The notes: generated by a model not told the origin, from the sequence alone. DNA of 64,000 nucleotides from Heliocidaris tuberculata (GCA_025618425.1 CM046847.1:12540468-12604467), one strand, 5' to 3'. Counted from the first letter of the stretch, positions 1-15,500 are shown. A program made the numbers and translations.

Positions 1-466
1 CTAGTGGATTTTCATTTCAAGAAAGGAGCATTTGCAAGTTTTGGCCTTTGTCTTACTAAATCGTTGCAACAAATTCAGTCTGTACATCATCTAAATATGT
101 AGACTGATAAGTCATCACTTCTCTTCATTATTTCTTTATCCTTTTATTTCAAAGCTACAAAAATTTTAAAGATGAGACCAAAATTTGTGTTTGCACTCTT
201 CTTCTACGAGACACATGATTTTGTCTGTACATGTAGCATGATTTAGTAAACCAAAATTATGGGAAAATCCTCATCATGTGACCCAAAGATTTTTATGTTT
301 ATTTTACCAAGGTACAGAACTTCTTGCAAAAAAAGTTTTAGTAGCAAATTCTGTTTGATATTCCTCTAGGTTAATAAATATGTTCAAGTTTTAGGTTTGA
401 TGCCTCCGTATTTATAATAAGAGATTCATCTTCACTCTAATCTTTAAATCTTTTTGTCATTTCTAG
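1..466 (+). other. NUP107 intron (5' part outside window)
   Basis: AT-rich sequence ending in a pyrimidine-rich stretch and the acceptor TTTCTAG at 460-466. No exon or recognisable repeat was seen; it is read as intron because the next exon continues NUP107 in frame. Confidence 0.7.
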
Positions 467-2989
<2,523 letters not shown>

Positions 2990-3599
2990 TCGTGTGAACA
3001 AACATTACAGTTGGACTATGAAACAAGTGTCATTGAGTCATAGAAATTTGGCTTCATGCTCTACACAGGTCCAGAGACGTTGAGAACCATGTGATAAAAC
3101 TGCTAGTAGTGTCAGATCGTTTGTAGAGCTCTTCAGAGAGTCCAGTCAACTGAATTACATACTAAAGTTCCTCGGCCTGGGCCTGGAAGTCATGGAAATC
3201 GCCTTGTTGGTCAAAAACAGCCTAAAGGAGTATTCAAGATTATACTACACATTTTAATTTAGATACAGCACTACAGAGTGACTTAACAGAAGTCAGCGCA
3301 CACTGGTTCAGACTATTAACAAATCAGTTTTAGGAAATTGATGGATTTGTATACTTATGGCCCAGTCAGCTCAAGACAACCAGTATGTAGCTAAAATTCT
3401 CTTTTCTAAAAATAATTTTTGATACTTTATTGAATTAGAAATTCAAAGTTTTCCAATAATATGAATATAACATTTTCAGTTTAATCCAGTAAAACTCACT
3501 CAAATATTTTGCTCTGTAGAGATATCTTTTTTATCATCATTAGTTGGGAATAGTGAACAGAGCAAATCTACTCTGGCTTCAGTTTAGCTTTAGTGAAAG
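2990..3599 (+). other. NUP107 3' UTR, extent unknown
   Basis: AT-rich sequence after the stop with no repeat signature. No AATAAA is close to the stop. The first AATAAA words downstream are inside repeats or at about 6727 and 7049, so the poly(A) site is not assigned. Confidence 0.5.
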
Positions 3600-3960
3600 T
3601 ATTTAAATTGAAGAAACAGATCAGTTATAAAGTGTGGGGGAAATTTGACAAAGGACATTAGAGTTAAGAAGTTTTAAGATTATGTTTGATCAGACACAAA
3701 TTGACAAATAGGTGATTTCCCTAGTGAGCAGCTCTTCATATGTTTTGTACTATATATTTCATAAATTTCCATTTTTTTTGTCAAAAGAAATACATGAGCC
3801 CTAGATATATCATCAAGAAGAGGGATATTTGTTATAAATCTTAGTACAAAACAAACTAAGAGCTGCTTGCAAAAGAAGTCATAGAAATACCAATTTTCTT
3901 TGAACTTTAAGAGATCAAAACTTCTTGCCCTTTATCAGATTTTCCTCAAATGTTCCTCTG
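3600..3960. mobile_element. Diverged long-inverted-repeat MITE
   Basis: The inner arms are imperfect inverted repeats: GAGCAGCTCTT plus GTTTTGTACTA near 3726-3752, reversed near 3843-3870. Blocks such as ATAAATTTCCATTTT and CCCTAGATAT also occur in the element at 5915-6453, so the two look like old and young copies of one family. It lies in the presumed NUP107 3' UTR or just past it. Confidence 0.55.
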
Positions 3961-4216
3961 TTTTCTCTCACTTTTTTCATCTTGTAAAACCAACTACAAT
4001 TGTACCAGGGTGGACTTCCTTTGATTAACAAACCAGTGACATATTTTACTGTTGTTCTGGGTACATGTATAATCAAAAGAGAGTCTGCTTTAAAAAAAAG
4101 TCATTCCTTGTGCATGATGTATAAAGTTGTTCATCTACTCACACAAATCACTGGGGCTTGTGTACCCAGAAAAACAAGTCGTGAGGCCTTGTGTAAAACC
4201 AAATATCAGTGAAACT

Positions 4217-5437
4217 TTTTATGCCTCCGCCCACCGTAGGTGGTAGCCGGAGGCATTATATTTTCGGGTCGTCCGTCCGTACGGGTTTTGTTCTCGCGAT
4301 AACTTAAAAACCGATTGACAAATCAACTTCAGACTTGGCTTGAGTGTGCACATGGGAGGGGCGATGCGCTGATTAGATTTTGGGGTCATGAGGTTAAAGT
4401 TCAAGGTCATATAGTTCAATAGAATACATAAAAATGGTTCGTTCTTGCGATAACTTAAAAACCGATTGACTGATCAACTTCAGACTTGGCTGGAGTGTGC
4501 ATATGGGAGGGGCAATGCGCTGATTAGATTTTGGGGTCATGAGGTTAAAGCTGAAGGTCACAGGGTTCAATAAAATACATTAAAATGGCTTGTTCTTGCA
4601 ATAACTTAAGAACCATTTAACGGATCAACTTCAGACTTGGCTGGAGTGTGCATATGGGAGGGGCAATGGTCTGAGTAGATTTTGGGGTCAGGAGGTTAAA
4701 GTTCAAGGTCACAGAGTTCAATAGAATACATAAAAATGTTACATGAAAATGGGTTCGTTCTTGCAACTTAAAAACTGATTGACGGATCAACTTCAGACTT
4801 GGCTGGAGTGTGCATATGGGAGGGGCAATGCCTTGATTTGATTTTGGGGTCATGAGGTTAAAGTTGAAGGTCACAGAGTTCAATAAAATATATTAAAATG
4901 GCTTGTTCTTGCAATAAATTAAGAACCATTTGACAGATCAACTTCAGACTTGGCTCATGTATGCATACGGGAGGGGCAATGGTCTGATTAGATTTTGGGG
5001 TCATGAGGTTAAAGTTCAAGGTCACTGAGTTCAATAAAATACATAGAAATGGCTTGTTCTTGTGATAACTTAAGAACCATTTGACGGATCATCTTCAGAC
5101 TTGGCTCATGCATGCATATGGGAGGGGCAATGATCTGCTTAGATTTTGGGGTCATAAACCACATCTATTGGTGCATATCTAACCAACATATTGACAATAA
5201 CCAATCCAAAATTGGTCACCATTTTCAACCAATAAAATTGGTCAAAAACACAACCAATCTCCAGGTGGTCGATCAAACCAATGTGATGGTTAAAAACAGC
5301 TTCCCAAACAAATAATGTTTCTTTGTCATTATTTAACCAACGATGTTTGGTCATTAATACTTTCAACACTAACCAAGTAACCAAAGTGTACATATATGCC
5401 ATACATTTCCAATCTGTTGTTGGCGGAGGCATAAATT
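4217..5437. mobile_element. Inverted-terminal element with six internal ~150-bp tandem repeats
   Basis: Ends TTTATGCCTCCGCC and, reversed, the same 14 bp from GGCGGAGGCATAAA. Inside are six units of about 150 bp, each opening near GATAACTTAAAAACCGATTGA (about 4298, 4450, 4602, 4762, 4913, 5064). Each unit carries TTTTGGGGTCATGAGGTTAA and TTCAAGGTCA. A unique stretch of CCAAT-rich sequence (about 5150-5400) separates the last unit from the right end. No transposase frame is visible, so it is non-autonomous. The family is unnamed here. Confidence 0.8.
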
Positions 5438-5914
5438 CCGACCGTGCGCGGTCGAAAATTCTTCTAATTTGATAATGGTTGTAAGAGCGTGCAAAGGTTA
5501 CTTGTCATGTGGATGTTGTATAATATTATGTAAAGTTCAAACAAGTTTAACTTAAGGTACAGCCCTCTATCAAAGTTATCAATCGTGTTAACCTGTTGAC
5601 TACTGAATTCTTTAACTCTCATAGGCTTACTACAGGAGCCACAACCCGGTCCCCATAGGCTGTGGGTTAAATTGATTCCACCTGAATTAAGAAAATATGC
5701 TCCCTTATTTCTCCAGTCCGGGAAAAGTCAAGAAACTTGAGAAATATCACTCAAAGGAAGGAAAAATCTGGGACTTTCATTGGCTCAAAAGGAAGGTGGT
5801 CATTTCTCTTGTATTTTTGCCAGTCTCTTATATTTTGTTGGTGTCACATGGAAAATCAACTGGATGATTGGCTATACATGTAGTGGCTTTTTAGTGTGTA
5901 AAATGCTTCCTTTT
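5438..5914. other. Intergenic, nothing recognised
   Basis: AT-rich single-copy-looking sequence between two elements; no gene, RNA or repeat was seen. Confidence 0.5.
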
Positions 5915-6453
5915 AAGGGAAAGTCCACCCAACTTAGTTTTAAAAGGAAAAAAATAAATAAATAAAAGATCATTGAAAGTTTGAGCAAAATCCGAAAAGA
6001 AATAAGAAAGTCATGAATTTTTAAAGTTATAACCAATCAAACACAAATTGACAACTCTGTGACGTATCTTGCAAGCTCATCTTCCATTTGTCCTGTATAC
6101 TGAAAAAAATTATAAATTTCCATTTTCTCTCTAAAAATGTTTTATCATACATGCACCCTAGATATAATCATTTTACTTATGCTTGTACGCAAAACCTGCA
6201 TGATTCAAATCTGTTCCCTCATCAAAAACAAAGAAAATGAAAATTTATGAATTTTTGTATACAGAGCAAACGGGAGAGGAGCTCGCAAGATATGTCACGG
6301 AGTTGCCAATTTGTGTTTAGTTGATTACAACTTTAAAAATTCATAACTTTCTTATTTTCTATCGGATCTTGCTCAAACTTTCTTTGATCCGATTCTTTAA
6401 TTTTTCTGCTTCTTTTAAGACCAACTTTTTATCAGGGTCGACTTTCCCTTTAA
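5915..6453. mobile_element. TTAA-flanked MITE with long inverted repeats
   Basis: Left end TTAAGGGAAAGTC and right end GACTTTCCCTTTAA. TTAA lies at both edges (5915-5918, 6450-6453), the target used by piggyBac transposases. The arms are long and imperfect (for example GACGTATCTTGCAAGCTC against GAGCTCGCAAGATATGTCAC), so most of the 539 bp could fold into one hairpin. piggyBac-type is an inference from the TTAA. Confidence 0.72.
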
Positions 6454-7099
6454 TGATCATGGAATTTTGAAACTATAAGGGAAAAATCAGGGAATTTTCT
6501 TTTCCTTGAAAGGCTGTGGACACTTTTAGAAAGCAGACATTGAAATGTTATCATTTCGTCATCTACTTTTTCTTTATATTTAAAGATAAAGTATAAAGAA
6601 TCATGCATGAACAGTAAATGTAACATTATTTGTTTGTATAAAATTAAAATTTCTGCTGTTATTAGAACTGATGGTGAAACATATATTTCTTGGCAGAAAG
6701 ATGGTTTCTGCCAGTATGAGTTGTAGAATAAATGCTTCTGATGAAGAGGAGTTTATTTGTTTTGATAAAGACAATGTAATATACATGTATTTGCAATATT
6801 CTCTGTTCTTTGTGATAGTATGAAAGAGGCCAAGTAGCTTGTTATATATTTGTAAGAAGAGGAAATGTTGGACTGAATTGTTGACTTTGGCACCCGTGTG
6901 AAAAAGGTGTTGCCGTTTCATTTTAACGAAATATATCAGTAACTTTTTATACATGTATAATGCACATGTTAACACATCTCATTCGAGTTTGGGTTTGTGC
7001 GTATTTATGAAGCAATGTTGATGTGTAATATGAAATAGTAACACTGGAAATATGGTCAATAAATGAGAAAGAGAGAGAGTGTGGTGCAAAAATTGTGTA
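6454..7099. other. Intergenic, nothing recognised
   Basis: AT-rich sequence. AATAAA words at about 6727 and 7049 could be poly(A) signals of a long NUP107 3' UTR but have no other support. The 124-codon - strand frame here has no domain-like features. Confidence 0.4.
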
Positions 7100-7276
7100 C
7101 AGTTGAAACTCACTATAACAAGGATCCTGGGACCATGAAAATTACATTGTTATATCAGGAATCTCCTTATATGAGGGTAAACAAACAAAAGAACATAAGG
7201 ACCGGGGACCAGCAAAATTACCTTGTTATATCAGGAATGTTGTTATATCAGAGCTCTTTATAGCGAGTTTCCACTG
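7100..7276. mobile_element. pogo/Tigger-like MITE, copy 2
   Basis: 177 bp with ends CAGTTGAAACTCACTATAA and reversed CAGTGGAAACTCGCTATAA, flanked by TA on both sides (7098-7099, 7277-7278). It holds internal CCTTGTTATATCAGGAA words. This is the best preserved of three copies. Confidence 0.82.
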
Positions 7277-7839
7277 TATCACGACTGGGTGGGGGAAAGA
7301 CTATAAAAAAGGAAAAAGAGATACCCCATTTATATTTCCTTAGAAGAGCAAGACTAATGCCTGTTTGCATAGGAATGTATCTGCATGTTGAATGACCACA
7401 GATGTGTTAAAGGGTGAGAAGAAGTGAATTGTCATTGACTTCGTCCGATGCTTTAGTTAATTTTCTTGTGGTGCAAGTTGGTGTCATATGATCATTTGAG
7501 TAATAAGTTATTAGTTGTGAAAATTGCATTGCTTTCTCAAAAGTAGTTGAATAGTATTGTCAGGATTATGTAAACACACCCACTGTAGATCTGCACTTCT
7601 TTGACAAGACATAATAGATGTCTGGAGCTTGCTAAATACCTGGGCTATGTGGCTGCCAGGCTGAAATGTATCATTCGATAGTGGGATTATCACTGTGCTT
7701 GAGTTTCTAATGGACTCATTGTGTCCCCTGCTCCAAGCTCTAATGGAAGTAATACCACATGCGCATGGACTCTTCGAAGTAAGAGGAATGAGGATTTTAT
7801 ATATAAGGTCATATTTCAAAAACGAAAATGTGAAATGTA
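7277..7839. repeat. Dispersed repeat 7467-7622 (partner 11346-11507) in intergenic sequence
   Basis: A block of about 155 bp, containing GTGAAAATTGCATTGCTTTC and TAAACACACCCA, recurs in the same orientation at 11346-11507 with moderate divergence. No ends or target duplication could be defined. The 137-codon - strand frame over it is judged non-coding. Confidence 0.6.
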
Positions 7840-8528
7840 AAAGGGGGCACTTATCAGAAGAGAGGGGGGGGGGAACAACACTCATCAGAGGGAGAAAGGG
7901 GCACTTATAAGAAGGGGAAAGCACTTAATACTAGGGGGAAAATAGGCCTATAAAAGAAATCAAAAGGGGCACACATCAGATTTGAGAAGGCCCATTCTTC
8001 AGGGGTATAAAGGGGCACTAATTCGGACTTTTGAATAGGGGCACTCATCACATTTGAAAAGGGACACTTATCGGCGAGGGAAAAGGGCATAGAGAGGAAA
8101 AAGGGACACTTATCAAAAGTACAAAGGGGCAATCATCAGATTTGAAGAGGGGCATTTAAATTAAAAGGGACACATCAGAAGTAAAAATGGGCACTGAAGG
8201 AGGAAGGGCCTATTCAAAAGGAAAAGGGGAAACAACAGATTTAGAAAGGGGCACTCATCGAAGGTGAAAAGGGGCACTTAGCAGAAAAGAAAAAGGGCAT
8301 TTATTAGAATAGAAAAGGGGCCTTTGTCAGAAGTAATAGGGGCACTCAATGGAAGTGAAAAGAGGCATTCATAAGAAAGAAAAAAAGGCACTTTTACAAG
8401 TAGAAAAGGGCACTTATCAGAGAGAAAAGGGGAACTTTTTCAGAAGTAAAAAAGGGCACTTTTCGGTACTTGAAAAGTGGGGACACTGAGCCCACTTGTC
8501 CCCCCCCCCCCCCCGGGGCGCCGCCTCA
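7840..8528. repeat. Degenerate minisatellite with core GGGGCACTTATCAGA, ending in a hAT-like terminus
   Basis: Some twenty degenerate units of about 25-40 bp share the core AAAAGGGGCACTTATCAGAAG. After a C run it closes with GGGGCGCCGCC at 8516-8526, which matches the reversed end of the hAT-type element at 39901-40172. It is read as an internally expanded, decayed hAT-type element. Confidence 0.65.
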
Positions 8529-9470
8529 GTGCAGGTGGCATCTCTTACAAAAGCTTTACTTTTTTATTGTTTATAATTAATTATAGAAACAACAAGAAAG
8601 ACTAATCGGGGCAAAGTTGCCGGAAACTGGCGGCTTTCAGCATTACGGTAATTCTTAAAATGAATCAAGCCTCAATATTATGTAAGCCTTTAACACGTGC
8701 ACAGGAACAGAGCTCAACTAGTTCCGTACCCCCGCTTATCCATTTTTAGAGCACCATGATGAAAAACGAACATTGACTCATAAAAATGAAATGCCAACGT
8801 TAGCTTTCAGAGCACTTCTAAATTTACTGGACAACTGAACACTTAGTGGGGGGGGGCACCAACAAAAAGGGACACTGGGGGGGGGGGGGAGGGGCACCTA
8901 CATACATTTAGGGTGAAAACAATTGCAAGGCGAGAGGCTGAATGATGAGTGATTACGTGCAGTTAGATGGTTAGAGAGAAAGAGGGAGAAGGGGGGTGGG
9001 GAGGAAAGAGAGGGGGAGAAAGGGCCGGAGGGGAAACTCGGGGGATCGAGATAGAGTGGAAAGGAGAGAGAGATAGAGAGCCTACAACTTGTCCAAAAAT
9101 CCTGACGTTCATCAAGGAGCGTCTTTCATGAATGAGAAATTAACTTATTGTCTATGAAACTGAAGACAAGAAAAATGTCACAATAAATTTTTGCGATTAC
9201 ATAGTGGCAATAAACAAGAAAAACAGTAATATATTTCTGTATTGGGATTGAATACAAGTTACTGGAATTAGATTTGCCATTCGAATACTAATTATTGACC
9301 AAACTATTTAAATTTACCCACAATTTAAATCCAGATTATAAGAAATTAATCAATTTTATTAATTCATCACAATGTCGAGCTGAGCTGCTGAGCGCTGATG
9401 TTTTGCAAGAAAGTTACTAGCGCCATCTATGCTCACAGCATTATAAGGAAGCGATCCTTGCAAAATCAAG
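8529..9470 (+). promoter_or_regulatory. DBNL upstream region and 5' UTR
   Basis: From 8840 to 9080 the sequence is G-rich (GGGGGGCACC, GAGAGGGG runs), then AT-rich to 9360. Just before the ATG there is CGCCATCTATG at 9421, resembling a YY1-type CGCCATCT word. No TATA box was recognised. An in-frame TAA at 9444-9446 fixes 9471 as the first usable ATG. Confidence 0.45.
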
Positions 9471-9553
9471 ATGTCGATAAGTTTCGTAAAACACCGAGAT
9501 GCCTTGATGAAAGCGTTCAATGATGTCTGCAGTGACAAGACATCTACAGACTG
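9471..9553 (+). CDS. DBNL: DBNL coding exon 1 (start of ADF-H domain)
   Basis: 27 codons plus two bases, ATG at 9471, donor CTG|GTGAGT. Encodes [19 protein letters not shown] and then a segment ending STDW, where W is split over the intron. This is the conserved first helix of Abp1-type ADF-H domains. The exon is too short to be prominent as an open frame. Confidence 0.92.
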
Positions 9554-12500
9554 GTGAGTATGACAATACTGGTTGTAACACAATGGACCTGGTAATGGTT
9601 TTCCTGTTGCAAGAGGAACAGGTGTGTGTCAAAATGTGGTTGCGGAAACGCAGTTGAACCAGGGCCAGGGGCGCTGGCCGTGTCTGGGAGTTCAAGCAAC
9701 GGGGAAACTAGCCGTGTGAAGTGTGCGTCATTACCGACGGCTGCCAACTTCCGGGTATTGGTATTGATTGTCATGCCTTCTCTGTTCTCAGTATTTGCCC
9801 AATATCTGCCCAAGACCCTGAATATTTGTGAGTTATTACAGATCCCCTCAAATTTATGGTCGGACTGCAGGAATACCATGACATGATTATTTTTTGATAG
9901 ATCGATCTATGATTAGTCATTAACTTGAATTTTGAAAAGGCAAACTGTAACTGGCAAAGACCAAAGACAAAGTATAACTTGTAAAACTCGGTTGATTCCT
10001 ACCGTTAAAGACCTAACTTTTTAATCAAATCCTAAAGTAATGGCTAATCTAGTCATGGCTTGATGTTTTATAATTATAAATATGACCAGCAGCATCGGGG
10101 AGGGGGGAGGGGGATGTCACACCCCCCACTCAAAGTTGCTGTCAAATGCGCCACCTCAGTGATTCAGTCTGAAAAAAAAGGAGGGGGAAAAAGGGAGAGG
10201 GAAGAGGAAAGAGAAAAGGAAAAAGGAGGAATGAGAAAAGAGAAAGGAGAAGAAAAAAGAAAAAAGGGAAAGAAAAGGAGAAGAAAGACTGGCCAAATTT
10301 TTTGCTCGCTTGCTCGCAAAAACACTGGAAAATTAATATTCGGGCAAAAGGAATCCCCCTTGGAATATTCGGACAACCACCACTTCATATTCGGGCAGGG
10401 AGGTTCCCAGATGATTATGTAATCAACTTCTACATCTCAGCCCCCCCCTTGCGAATATGGGCTTGTATGATCAAGATCTCTACATGTACATCTGCGATTT
10501 TCTTTTATAATTATTGGGGGGGGAGATTAGGGTGCAGCATTTTTGTTGGCAAGTTTGGGTGTCACCCCCCCCCCCCCCTCCCCCATTCAAAATGTTCTAG
10601 CGATGCCCCTGAATATGACATTTGAACATCAAGCAGCAGTCTCCCCTATAGAGAGTCAAGTAAACAAATAACTCAGTGGGCAAGTTTCAACCATTTCCAC
10701 GTATGGTGAACCTTGCGAACCACCTCTGGAGTTTGCTAAAATCTTCCTCTTCCAGCCCACCAGACAACTTCAACTATTGGATCATGATTATAGCCTGGGA
10801 GCCTGTCCCGAAATAGTCACCCCATTATAGAGATTTGACCCCTTAAAGTCATTCACAAAAAACATGGCAGCCTAAACAAAGCTGCTGGGTTTGACCCCCA
10901 GAGCCCCCCAAACGGGACCCCAAGTCGGGTCGATTTCAACCCATCTAACATATGCACCAATCTTTGTCGGAAGGAAAGTGTATGACTAATTACCAAAACA
11001 CCCAAACTGACAAATTTTTCTGTCGGGATGGGTTGTCAGTCGGCCCCTAAAAATTTGGGCAAATTTTTCCATTTAAGCCAAGCCTATGGAGTATGGACCA
11101 CATTTTGTCAGAAGGAAGAGGTATGGGTGTTCAAATACAAAAATATAAAAACTGACAAAAATTTCCATTAGGAAGGGGTTTGTAAAACACCCCTGAAAAA
11201 AACACCAAAGTTGCTATAAACCAAGCTTTGCTGCCCAAAATGCTGTAGAGAAACACCATTTTTGGACATTACAACATTAATAACTCCAAAGTGTCTGATT
11301 CAATTCAGGTCAAATTTATTTATAATCTTGAGTATTGTAACTTTCTTGGGGTGCAATTTGGTTTCAAATAATCATTTCAATAATAAGTTGTTAAATTGTG
11401 AAAATTGTATTGCTTTCTCTTTCTCAAAAGTAGTCAAATGATATTGTCAGGATTATTTAAACACACCCATTGTCCATCTGCGCTGTTTGACAAGGCATAA
11501 TAGAAAGCTTGCAAGGTATATGTGTAATTAATACATGAATGGTAGATTTCAGCATGGCAGCAACGTAGTCCAGATACTTAGCAAGCTCCTCTATTACGCT
11601 GAGCTGTTACGGCGTGGCATGCTAAATTTAATTTTGCTAATATCTTATAGACAGCAGTATGTACACGTGCGAGATATTAGCACAATTGAATTTAGCATGC
11701 AGCGTCAGAACAGGTCAGCGTTGTACTGCCTTGTACTCTGTTTATCAACAGCACATTCTGTGCTGATCTCGCCGTCGTTGTAATGCGAATCCCACAGCGA
11801 AAGCTACACGTGAACAGTAAGTAAATCCACATCGATATCGTCATAAATTGTAATTTTATCATATTTCTCATGATCCGATCATTGAAGTGGTCGGGTGGGC
11901 TGGAAGAGGAACATTTTAGTAATAGTAAATACTGCTCCGAAGGTGGTTTGCAAGGTTTCACTGTACGTGGAAATGGATGAATCTTGCCCACTGATATTTT
12001 TGTTTACTTGTCTCTCCATAGGGGAGATTGCTTCCCGTGTATGGCTTAATGTTCAAATGTCATATTTTATAAAACATCAGGACATGTGCGTATGGCTAAT
12101 CCTAATCATAATTTCTCCTCCAGATTTTTCACAAATGTGGAGGAAGGGGCTCCATGATATTTAATATTTTATATTTTTCCTGTAGGTTGTAAACAAAAAT
12201 GCTATCGGGTAAAAGATCTACACAAATTTTCTTCATTAAATTTTATTTGTAGATCTACATGCACTTCAGATCAGATGCTCAAAAAAGTAGAATTGCATTA
12301 CATTCATTATTTTTGCTTCCTCATTGTGTAGATGTCCTCGGACTCTTATTAGGTGGTCTGTCGGTATCGACAGATCACCTCTTAATTTCGTACGAATTTT
12401 CTTTATTAGGTGGTCTGTCGGTATCGACAGATCACCTCTTAATTTCGTACGAATTTTCTTTATTTATTCTTTATTTTTATTTTTCTCCCCATTTCTTGTG

Positions 12501-15500
12501 ACCGGGACTCCTCAAAATCAACTGGATCAATTTTCTTCAAATTTTCGTCAGTTATCAGGCCTATCAAGGTCAAGTGCCCCTATCTTTTTCAAGGTCATCA
12601 GGTCATCGTGACGTCATCCAGGCGCCATTTTGTGAAATCACATTATCGATCATATCTTCATAACGAGTCATCAAAAATAAACCATATTTGACACACATTA
12701 ACTTCAGGTCATGGGTCAACATAAAATGTCAACAAAATCCGCACGCGCATCATGACGCGCACGTACGCGCGCGTTAAAATTTAGAAATGCTCAAAATTAC
12801 TTTTTAATCAAATTAGAGTACCGTTCAGGACATTTTAAGCATTTCAAAATTTTCCGTCCGTGCGCGTCCGCGCGCGCGTTATGCGCGTGCGCAGCGCGTA
12901 CAGAACGTAAAAACTCCGTTTTTTTTGAATGGTTTGTATTCCTGACACTATTCTTGACAATTTCCAACTATTTACAGTCATTCTCGACATTCCATAATGC
13001 CACACGCGCGCGTCAAACTTTCAAATTCGTGCGCGCGCCAATGGGCAATATAATGTAAAAAGTGGTAAAAACATGCCTATCTAGAATCCGCCATAGCTCG
13101 TCAGAAAGGCTGGGGACCCCCCATTTTTTTTACATTTTCTGAAAGCCTATGAGTTGTAGATTGTAATTCATGAAAAAAATTTGGGGGTCAATCGATCGGA
13201 ACGTCGTCACATATGCATATGAACTCAAAAATTCGATTTTGAAAAAATGACGTCATAATTTTTGTATTCATTTGACAATATTTCAGTAATAGGTTGTCGA
13301 TTTTCTTCCAAATTTTGATATGTTGTAGCTGAGACAATTCTCTACAAGATCAGTCACCACGATATTTCATTTTGACAAAGGGATCATAGCGTATTTTTGC
13401 GATTAAAGGAGGCATGTCAATTTTTCACATTTTGCGTGTATTCTCTATGGGAGATGACTTTTTCTCAAATCTAGATTCTACATTCCCGTCTTCTTTGAGC
13501 AGTATCTTTGTAATTTCTGCTCGATTTTCTTCCAAATTTTAATATGTTATAGCTGAGACTATAAGCTTTCACAATGTGCCCTCGAATTTTTGATCAGATG
13601 TCGGGATCATGCCAATTTTTTCACTACAAAATGTGATTTCAGAATCCCGTATTTCGTTTACGTGTTATCTCTATTGGAAATATTTTGGTCCATTGGTAAA
13701 GCACTTGCCTTCCATTCCGGCGACCCAGGTTCAATTCCCGGTGGGTCCATTTTTTTTAATTTTTTTTTTTGGGGGGGGGGGCCTTTCATTTTACCATCTT
13801 CTTCGACTATTATAACATATACCATCACAAACAATGTAATAAACTGCCTAATTTTGCGTGTTATGTCTATTGGAAAGTAGTGTGCAGTACTTTCTGTACA
13901 ATCTCATTCCCTGTCGTGTATTAAAGCTAAGGGGATAATCTCCCACATGTCCTGCAATATCAAATCGTCCAGTTCGTTATCCCGATTTCTCCAAATCGGC
14001 TCAGTCAATTTTCTTCATATTTTCGTCAGTCATCAGTCCTAATAAGGTCAAGTTCCCCCATCTTTTTCAAGGTCATCAGGTTATCGTGACGTCATCCAGG
14101 CGCCATTTTGTGAAAATCAACTTATGGTCATATCTTCGTAACGAAATGTCATTTCTCTTTCATATTTGGCATGGTTAAGGTCACTGTCATTCCAGTCAAG
14201 GTCATTTCATTAAACGTGCGCGTACGCGTCCGTGCCCGCGTCCGTGTGCGCGTAAAATTTAGAAATTCTCCAAATCCTCCTAAATTCATTTTGCACACGT
14301 TTTATGCCATTTCAAGCACTTTTAAAAAAATCGCCCATAAAATTGAACTTGAAGGGGCGCTATGCCACTTAGATTATCGTGATTTTCATTATTGTTGTCA
14401 TTATGATCATCATTATCAATATATCATTATCGTCATTGTCATCACTTATATGACTATCTTATCATCATTGTCGCCAACATTATGATTATAATCTTGCAGA
14501 AATATTATCACATCTGACAAAGCAATTTGCCACAGTGACAGACCACCTAATTCGTCTTCAGTGACGAATTAAATTTCTAGTTAGGTGATCTGTCAATATG
14601 ACAGATCACCTCTTATATTCGTCAGAATTTTCTTTCTATCTTTATTATTTATTTTTATTTTTCTTCCACTTTCTTGTTCCATCGAAATCTCAAAAACTTT
14701 TCAGTCAATTTTCATGACATTTCAGTCAGTCATCAGGTCACATATGGTCAAGTGCCAAAATCTTTTTCAAGGTCATCAGGTCATCATGACGTCATCCAGA
14801 CGCCATTTTGTAAAATCACATTATCGTTCATATCTTCATTACAAGTCATCAAAAATGAACCATATTTGGCACACATAAACTTCAGGTCAAGGGTCAACAT
14901 CACATGTCGTCAAGACGCGCGCACACGTCATGACGCGCACGTACGCGCGCGTCAAAATTTAGAAATGCTCAAAATCACTTTTTGATCAAAGGAGAGTACG
15001 GTTCAGGTCATTTTATGCATTTCAAAATTTTCCGCGCGTACGCGTCCGCGCGCGCGTTTTGCGCGTGCACAGCACGTACGGAAGGTAGAAATGCCGTTTT
15101 TTTTGCATGGTATCGATTTCTGATAAAATTTTTGACAATTTCCAATTAGTTTCAGTCATTCTCGACATCTAATAATGCCACACGCGCGCGTCAAACTTTA
15201 AACTCCGCGCGTGCGTCAATGGGCAATATAATGTAAAAAGTGGTAAAAACATGCCTTTCTAAAATCAGCCATAGCTCGTCAGAAAGCGTGGTTACCCCCA
15301 TTTTTTTTTACATATTCTGAAAGCCTATGAGTTGTAGATTTGAATTCATGCATAATTTTGGCCGATCGGACATTCTGACGTCATCATATCAGCAAGTGAA
15401 CTCAAAAATATGATTTTGAAAAAATGACGTCATAATTTTTCTATTGATTTGACAGTACTTCAGTCATATTGGGTCGATTTTCTCCCAGCTTTTGATATGT

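Noticed and set aside
4298..5100. Regularly spaced repeats that might suggest a CRISPR array
   Set aside because: Units are about 150 bp and repeat throughout, without unique spacers, and the host is a eukaryote; it is a tandem repeat inside a transposable element.
6601..6975. 124-codon - strand frame as a small gene
   Set aside because: Low-complexity AT-rich composition, no motif, no splice or promoter support.
9544..9886. Overlapping 86-111-codon frames on both strands just after DBNL exon 1
   Set aside because: The stretch lies in intron 1 directly after a good donor; no recognisable protein, and frames on both strands suggest composition only.
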